Assembly (NCBI GenBank): GCA_035455245.1
Contig: DATIFN010000004.1
Coordinates: 1 to 37,943, forward strand
Direction of reading: 5' to 3'
DNA length: 37,943 bases
From: UBA8516 sp035455245
GTDB taxonomy: Archaea; Thermoproteota; Nitrososphaeria; Nitrososphaerales; Nitrosopumilaceae
Shown: piece by piece, positions 32,362 to 37,943 of the stretch
Position numbering within the stretch: position 1 is the stretch's first letter
How the letters are laid out: each line of letters starts with the position of its first letter
The notes under the pieces: model-generated
Databases searched by the model: none
Told to the model about the DNA's origin: nothing
What the model saw: only the letters and a program-made list of their open reading frames with translations
Translations under genes and position numbers: made by a program

Positions 32362-35300
32362 TCATCCATGGGTTTGCTCAAGTATCATATACATGTCGTC
32401 TCCCAGAGTGGTTTTCCAACTTGATTCGTATCTAACTCGATAAGAGTTTGATCCATCAAAGGGGTCAGCAGAATTTCTATCTACTGTCAGATTAACACCA
32501 CCTTGGTTGCTACTACCTGTGAATTTTATTCCAATGATATCTCCTGGTTGTATGGTGTACAATGGATTTGTGCTTGGCAATTGGAATTGATAGTTAGTAA
32601 GCGAAGTAGAAATTGTTGTAGCATCTATTGTGCCAAAAAGTTTCTTCACCGACAAATCAGAATTGAAGACCCCTATCTGTGCAATGCCAATTGGTGATCT
32701 GACCTTTTGCAGTTGTAGTGTTATTTTGTCAATTCTGTCCCCAACGAGTTGAGATGTAGCAGTAACATACTCTCCAACTACTGGTCTTGAAGATGATAGA
32801 AGAGTTGCAAAACTAACTGTTGTGTCTTGCATGTGAACTATCGGATAGGTTGTGCCAGAACTTGTTATTGATTGTGTCAGTGTTAGACTTGTACTAGTGT
32901 TAAAATTGGCATCACCTGAATATACTGCAGTTATGCTGTGAGAACCTGTTGTAAGTGATGTTGTTGTAAATGTTGCAGTGTTAGCAGCTAGTGTGCCAAT
33001 ACCGATGGTCGTTGCGCCATCATAGAATGTTACAGTTCCAGTTCTTGTACCTGTTGCCGGAGACACTGGTGATACTGTTGCGGTAAATGTTACAGGTTGA
33101 CCAATTCCAGATGGATTGGCGTTGGATGATATCGTAGTTGTAGTTCCTCCCTTGTTGACAGTTTGTGTAAGTGTGGAGCTAGTACTTGGATTATAGACAG
33201 AGTTTCCTCCAAATGATGCAGTAATACTATGTGTGCCCACTGCAAGTGATGCTGTTGTTAAAGTTGTAGTTCCACCAGCTAGTGTGCCAGTACCGATGGT
33301 AGTTGCACCATCACGGAATGTTACCGTTCCAGTCGGAGTTCCGCTGGAACCTGTCACCGTTGCGGTAAATGTAACAGACTGACCAAGACCAGATGGGTTG
33401 GTACCAGACGATATTGCAGTTGAGCTAGCTACTAGAGCAGGATTGTTAACAGTGAATGTGCTGGAGGCAGTCCTTGTCCCATCAGTAGCTGAAACAGTAT
33501 GTCCACCTGAAGTTGAGGCTGGAACATTAAAGGAAGCAGAGAATCCGCCATTACTATTGCTAGTTATTGTTGAAGATGTAGTCTGCACTATACCACCGTC
33601 ATATCGTATTGTAATTGCAGTATTAGTGAGGAAATTAGTACCAGTAACCGTCACTGAAGTTCCTGACAGTCCTGATGTGGGGTTGAGAGAGATTGTAGCT
33701 GTTGCTGCAGAACTTCTATAGACTGCAGTTAATTCTGTGTTAACAGAGATTGATATGCTTCTTGGCTGAATTGTTGAACCCGTATCAAGCCAATGATCAA
33801 AATAATAGTTACCATAGTTTCCTACTCCAATGGAATATTGTACTCCATTATTCAACGTGAATGTTGCTGGAGTAAAACCGGTTCCTATTGTAGTTGTTCC
33901 TTGTTGTAGGACTGTCCAATATCCTGTAATTGTATTGCCACCCATGTCTTGAGATCTAACAGTCAATGTGGATGTGGTGGTTGGAGGTGGAGTCACAACG
34001 GAATAGTTTTCAGTATATGTAGTATCACTTGATGGTGTACTAATAGTATGAGTTGCTGCGCCACCATCTGACCATGATTGAAATTGATAGCTCTGTCCAC
34101 CAAGACTTTGTGGAGATGGAGCTTGCAGTGTTCTTGTCATACCAACTACTCCAACAAACGAATATGGTGTTGTCTGCGGTTGACCGTCAAGATTTACTTG
34201 GAGTCCTGACACATTACTTGTTAGTGTGATAGTTGATTTGTTAGGTAGTACATCTCTAGTAGAAAGATTTGTCAGACCTGTAGAATCTGTTACTGTCAGA
34301 TAAATTCGATACCAAACATCTGATGATGTCTCACCAAGTGTAGGGATGACAAAACTTCCACTTTTTGTTCCATTAAATTCAAGAAATGGATGAGTGTGTG
34401 TATTGTGGTGGAAAAGTATCACCCAATGGAATGCGCTAGCTGGTAGGACATTATTTTGATTATCGGTTCCAGAACCGCTGAAAGATATGGTATCTCCCCC
34501 ACTGTACTTTGTTCCTTGTACTGGTGTGTCTATTGTTCCATTGGGAGGATTACCTACTGTAATATTTACGGTTGCAGAGTTTGTGCCCCCACTACCGTCG
34601 TTTACAGTCAGAGTTGCGACAAATGGTCCTGCAGAATTATACAAGTGTGTGACTATGGCACCTGTTGCAGCTGGAGAACCGTCTCCAAAGTTCCATGAAT
34701 AACTAAGAACTGTGCCTGGGTCTGGATCACTGCTACTAGTACCATCAAAATTCACAGAAAGTGGAGGTGGTCCTGATGTAGGACTTGCCTGAGCAACAGC
34801 TACAGGATTACTATTTCCTGTAGTGATATACTGAACTTTGTGCACTGAGCCTCCCCCGATGGATAGATAGTACAGGCTTCCGTCAGACCCAATCTTGATA
34901 TCAACTGGAGAATTGACTGAAGGAAGGAAATCAAAAACCTGGCCACTTGGGGTCATTCTTTTGATAAATCCTGCTACATAATCACCAAAAAAATAGCTTC
35001 CAACATAATCAGATGGAAATTGGTTTGATTGGTAAAAAGCTGCTCCAGCTATAGCTTTTCCAGCTCCATTGTGTGCATAAGCATAAATTGGATTTACAAA
35101 ACTTGGATTAGAGCAGACACCCTCACATGTAGGCCAGCCATAATTGGCACCACTGATGCCAGAATCGATCTCTTCCCAGGTATCTTGTCCGACGTCATTG
35201 ATGTACATCAGTGAGCTTGACGGACTTGGGGAAAATGCAAATGTAAATGGATTTCTCAATCCAAGTGCCCATATCTCTTGTTTTGCTCCGACAGTATTGA

Positions 35301-35940
35301 AGAATGGATTATCCGATGGAATAGTTCCATCAGAGTTTATTCGAAGTATTTTGCCCAATCTAGTTGAAAGTGACTGCGAGTTGGCGGAGTTGGCATTCTC
35401 ACCTACAGCGATGTACAGCTTGCCGTCTTTTCCAAAGTGTATGGCACCTCCATTATGATTTGTCGCAGTGCTTAGGGTTTCCAAATTAAGAATCTGGAGC
35501 TCACTTCCTGCAAGGGCAACATCAGGATTTGCAGGGTCTGCTGTAAAGCGACTGACTCGGTTATGAATCGGAGTTGCACTGGTGGTGTAATAAACATAGA
35601 CATATCCATTTGTTGCAAAACTTGGGTCAAATGCAATTCCAAGGAGACCTCGTTCACCAGAACTGTTGACTGAAACTGACAAGAAAGGTGTTGCAAGCAA
35701 AACTCCATTTTTAATTATTTTTAGATTTCCTCCTTTTTCAGAAACAAAGAGTCGTCCATCGGGGGAAAAATCCATAGCTGTGGGAGTATTCAAACCACTA
35801 ACAAATGTAGAATCAGAAAAAGAACCAGCCGCAGCAGCCAATCGAACAGGTGATAAGTGTTCTAGCGGTGAGGTTTGAACCGATCCGAATAGAATAGTTA
35901 GTAAAAGAATCATACTAACAACTGGTTTAGCTATTTCCAC
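32362..35940 (-). CDS. Large secreted glucose/sorbosone dehydrogenase-like protein with PKD and Ig-like repeats
   Basis: A 1192-residue exported protein. Domains in order: signal peptide (about 1-38); six-bladed propeller of the PQQ-dependent glucose/sorbosone dehydrogenase family (about 40-370; FSPDGRLFVSEKGG, NHNGGAIHFGKDGKLYIAVGE, LGLRNPF); PKD domain (about 375-465); a beta domain with HHNTHTHPFLEF (about 466-560); a Gly/Thr-rich beta region with QFQSWSDGG (about 563-650); another beta domain (about 655-740); an IPT/TIG-type domain (about 745-830); two Big_3_5 Ig-like repeats (about 832-1020); and a C-terminal beta domain (about 1023-1192). It could oxidise sugars with bound PQQ, but no PQQ biosynthesis gene is in view. 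The paralogue at 36101-37943 lacks the two Ig repeats. ATG at 35940. Confidence 0.88.
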   Translation of the reverse strand: MEIAKPVVSMILLLTILFGSVQTSPLEHLSPVRLAAAAGSFSDSTFVSGLNTPTAMDFSPDGRLFVSEKGGNLKIIKNGVLLATPFLSVSVNSSGERGLLGIAFDPSFATNGYVYVYYTTSATPIHNRVSRFTADPANPDVALAGSELQILNLETLSTATNHNGGAIHFGKDGKLYIAVGENANSANSQSLSTRLGKILRINSDGTIPSDNPFFNTVGAKQEIWALGLRNPFTFAFSPSPSSSLMYINDVGQDTWEEIDSGISGANYGWPTCEGVCSNPSFVNPIYAYAHNGAGKAIAGAAFYQSNQFPSDYVGSYFFGDYVAGFIKRMTPSGQVFDFLPSVNSPVDIKIGSDGSLYYLSIGGGSVHKVQYITTGNSNPVAVAQASPTSGPPPLSVNFDGTSSSDPDPGTVLSYSWNFGDGSPAATGAIVTHLYNSAGPFVATLTVNDGSGGTNSATVNITVGNPPNGTIDTPVQGTKYSGGDTISFSGSGTDNQNNVLPASAFHWVILFHHNTHTHPFLEFNGTKSGSFVIPTLGETSSDVWYRIYLTVTDSTGLTNLSTRDVLPNKSTITLTSNVSGLQVNLDGQPQTTPYSFVGVVGMTRTLQAPSPQSLGGQSYQFQSWSDGGAATHTISTPSSDTTYTENYSVVTPPPTTTSTLTVRSQDMGGNTITGYWTVLQQGTTTIGTGFTPATFTLNNGVQYSIGVGNYGNYYFDHWLDTGSTIQPRSISISVNTELTAVYRSSAATATISLNPTSGLSGTSVTVTGTNFLTNTAITIRYDGGIVQTTSSTITSNSNGGFSASFNVPASTSGGHTVSATDGTRTASSTFTVNNPALVASSTAISSGTNPSGLGQSVTFTATVTGSSGTPTGTVTFRDGATTIGTGTLAGGTTTLTTASLAVGTHSITASFGGNSVYNPSTSSTLTQTVNKGGTTTTISSNANPSGIGQPVTFTATVSPVSPATGTRTGTVTFYDGATTIGIGTLAANTATFTTTSLTTGSHSITAVYSGDANFNTSTSLTLTQSITSSGTTYPIVHMQDTTVSFATLLSSSRPVVGEYVTATSQLVGDRIDKITLQLQKVRSPIGIAQIGVFNSDLSVKKLFGTIDATTISTSLTNYQFQLPSTNPLYTIQPGDIIGIKFTGSSNQGGVNLTVDRNSADPFDGSNSYRVRYESSWKTTLGDDMYMILEQTHG
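34113..34257 (-). repeat. Near-identical block shared with the second large paralogue
   Basis: Two exact matches to the neighbouring gene: 54 bp (34113-34166 equals 37261-37314) and 74 bp (34184-34257 equals 37332-37405), split by a 17-bp stretch with a few differences. Silent positions are identical inside these blocks and diverged outside, which suggests recent gene conversion between the paralogues. Confidence 0.8.
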
Positions 35941-36100
35941 AGTACCAAAAGTGGGAAACAGGACTAATAACTATTACTAACTAATTCTCCTAATCGTTAT
36001 GAGGTGTCGATGGCCTCAATTGCTAATGAATAAATTCTAATTTTGTGATTAGTTTAAGAATATGAGAGATTTCTGCGGATGAGGCGTTTTACTTTTCAAT

Positions 36101-37943
36101 TCATCCTCGAGTCTGCTCTAGTATCATGTACATGTCGTCTCCGGTGGTGTTCATCCAACTTGATTCATATCGTACTCGAAAGGAATTTGGCCCATCAAAT
36201 GGATCTGCACTATTCCTATCTACCGTCAAATTAATACCACCTTGGCTGCTACTACCGGTGAATTTTATTCCAATTATATCTCCTGATTGTATAGTGTACA
36301 ACGAATCTACACTTGACAGCTGAAACTGGTAGTTAGTGAAGCTAGTTGAAATTGTTGAAGCATCTATTGTACCAAATAGTTTCTTTACTGTCAAATCAGA
36401 GTTAAAGACACCTATCTGTGCATTACCAATTGGTGAGTTATTTTTTGACATTTGTAATGTTATTCTGTCAATCTTGTCCCCAACAAGTTGGGATGCTGTG
36501 GTCACATACTCACCAACTATAGGTCTTGAAGACGAAAGTATGGTGGCAAAACTAACTGTAGTGTCTTGCATGTGTACTATAGGATATGTTCCCCCGGTGC
36601 TAGTTACAGTGAATGTACCTGTTCCTGTTCTGGTTCCATCAGTGGCCGAAACCGAGTGTCCACCAGAGACTGAAGGTGGAACAATAAATGAGGCACTAAA
36701 TCCCCCATTACTATTACTTGTAATAGTTGATGGATTTGTTGGCATTATACTTCCGTCGTATCTTATCGTGATCGCAGTACTAGGGAGGAAATTGGTGCCA
36801 GTAACCGTCACCGAGTTGCCTGCAGGTCCTGACAATGGACTAAGAGAAATTATCGAGGCTGCAGAATTTCTATAGACTGCCGTTAATTCTGTATTCACAG
36901 AAATTGATATGCTTCTTGGTTGAACTGTAGAACCATTATCTAGCCAATGATCAAAATAATAATTTCCATAGTTTGCCACTCCAATGGAATAAGAGGCCCC
37001 ATTATTCAAAGTGAATTTTACGGGAGTAAAGCCCGAAGCTATTGTAGTTGTACCTTGCTTTAGGGTTGTCCAGTAACCTGTAATTGGGTTACCGTTCATA
37101 TCTTGAGAATTGACAGTTAACGTGGAAGTGGTGGTAGTTGGAGTTAAAACAAAATTTTCAGTGTATACAGTATTGCTTGGCGGTGTACTTATTGTATGAG
37201 TTGCCCCCCCTCCATCTGACCAGGATTGAAATTGATACGTCTGTCCCCCAAGGTTTTGCGGAGATGGAGCTTGCAGTGTTCTTGTCATACCAACTACTCC
37301 AACAAACGAATATGATGTAGTGTGTGGTTGGCCGTCAAGATTTACTTGGAGTCCTGACACATTACTTGTTAGTGTGATAGTTGATTTGTTAGGTAGTACA
37401 TCTCTTGTGGAAAGATTTGTCAGACCTGTAGAGTCTGTCACGGTCAGATAAAGTCGATACCAAACATCTGATGATGTCTCACCTACTGTTGGGATTACAA
37501 AACTTCCACTCTTTACTCCATTAAATTCAAGAAACGGATGAGTGTGTGTATTGTGGTGGAAAAGTATCACCCAATGGAAGGCACTAGCAGGCAGAACACC
37601 ATCTTGCTGGTCTGTTCCAGAACCGCTAAACAATATTGTGTTTCCTGCACTATATGTTGTTCCTGCTACTGGCGTGTTTATTGTTCCAACAGGAGGATTG
37701 CCTACAGTAATATTTACAGTGGCAGAATTTGTGCCACCGTTATTATCATTTACAGTCAGCCTTGCAACATATGGTCCTGCAGAATTATACATGTGTGTGA
37801 CTATGGCACCTGTTGCAGTTGGAGAACCATCCCCAAAGTTCCATGAATAGATAAGTACTGTACCTGCGTCTGGATCACTACTCTTACTACCATCAAAATT
37901 CACGGTTAATGGAGGAGGTCCTGATGTTGGGTTTGCAGTTACA
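36101..37943 (-). CDS. Second large secreted paralogue (5' part beyond window)
   Basis: The frame is open to the right edge, giving 613 residues of the C-terminal part. It begins inside a PKD domain (NPTSGPPPL, SWNFGDGSP) and continues with the same domain series as 32362-35940: the HHNTHTHPFLEF beta domain, the QFQSWSDGG region, the YWTTLKQGTT domain, an IPT/TIG-type domain and the C-terminal domain (YPIVHMQDTTVSF to DDMYMILEQ). The two Big_3_5 repeats of the first copy are missing, the IPT domain joining the C-terminal domain directly. By analogy a glucose/sorbosone dehydrogenase-like propeller should lie beyond the edge. The tandem arrangement shows local duplication. The stop is at 36101-36103. 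Confidence 0.85.
   Translation of the reverse strand, partial: VTANPTSGPPPLTVNFDGSKSSDPDAGTVLIYSWNFGDGSPTATGAIVTHMYNSAGPYVARLTVNDNNGGTNSATVNITVGNPPVGTINTPVAGTTYSAGNTILFSGSGTDQQDGVLPASAFHWVILFHHNTHTHPFLEFNGVKSGSFVIPTVGETSSDVWYRLYLTVTDSTGLTNLSTRDVLPNKSTITLTSNVSGLQVNLDGQPHTTSYSFVGVVGMTRTLQAPSPQNLGGQTYQFQSWSDGGGATHTISTPPSNTVYTENFVLTPTTTTSTLTVNSQDMNGNPITGYWTTLKQGTTTIASGFTPVKFTLNNGASYSIGVANYGNYYFDHWLDNGSTVQPRSISISVNTELTAVYRNSAASIISLSPLSGPAGNSVTVTGTNFLPSTAITIRYDGSIMPTNPSTITSNSNGGFSASFIVPPSVSGGHSVSATDGTRTGTGTFTVTSTGGTYPIVHMQDTTVSFATILSSSRPIVGEYVTTASQLVGDKIDRITLQMSKNNSPIGNAQIGVFNSDLTVKKLFGTIDASTISTSFTNYQFQLSSVDSLYTIQSGDIIGIKFTGSSSQGGINLTVDRNSADPFDGPNSFRVRYESSWMNTTGDDMYMILEQTRG

Noticed and set aside
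33398..33721. Long plus-strand frames opposite the giant secreted genes (also at 34456, 35144, 36336 and 37538)
   Set aside because: They are antisense to well-supported domain repeats and have unlikely composition; the same shadows recur at equivalent sites in both paralogues.

Overview
This AT-rich window fits an ammonia-oxidising archaeon of the Nitrososphaerota (Thaumarchaeota), most likely the Nitrosopumilaceae. The evidence is archaeal: a TFIIB-type factor, TATA-like boxes about 25 bp before start codons that suggest leaderless mRNAs, many TTG starts, CFI-box proteins, small secreted proteins ending their signal peptide in A-x-A-Q, HTH_45/HxlR-type regulators and a stand-alone ParB-like protein. 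No rRNA, tRNA, CRISPR array, insertion sequence or prophage was seen.

Layout. 1-3.6 kb: the end of a phasin/PhaE-like gene, a Trp-rich repeat protein, two small roadblock-like (DUF6659-like) proteins, a PII signal protein, a membrane-anchored DsbA-like oxidoreductase and a small membrane protein. 3.7-8.6 kb: a CFI-box membrane protein, a 4-TM protein, a candidate structured RNA, then two membrane glycosyltransferases (DPM1-GtrA fusion and ArnT/PMT-like) that probably serve lipid-linked surface glycosylation, and a DUF1059 protein. 8.8-15.5 kb: a secreted dienelactone hydrolase-like protein, a sequon-repeat coiled-coil surface protein, a membrane protein, a fused N-carbamoylputrescine amidase/agmatine deiminase (agmatine to putrescine in one polypeptide), a MEDS-domain protein, and a zinc-ribbon protein translationally coupled to an FMN reductase. 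15.5-19 kb: a TFB with an unusual zinc ribbon and a palindromic operator, an HxlR regulator divergent from a SEC-C-like protein with shared GAAAGTAA elements, a degenerate PLD-like fragment and two small genes (50 and 38 aa).

19-27 kb: a matrixin-like secreted protease, an HtpX-like protease, a membrane-anchored HTH regulator, a wHTH regulator with a PepSY protein and a membrane protein linked by a repeated 13-bp palindrome, a secreted protein with two protease-inhibitor-like domains, and an SRPBCC protein. 27-38 kb: ParB-like protein, DCC-family protein, bacterial-type RlmN, a secreted beta-propeller protein, and two very large paralogous secreted glucose/sorbosone dehydrogenase-like proteins with PKD and Ig-like repeats; the second runs off the right edge.

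The strongest undescribed signals are the GTAACTTTGTTAC regulatory circuit (three sites between 20.4 and 24.5 kb), the candidate ncRNA at 5.17-5.26 kb, the mosaic tandem paralogues at the right end, the catalytically degraded PLD fragment, and a Cys-containing module shared by two unrelated secreted proteins. All family assignments are from reading the sequence; no database search was run.
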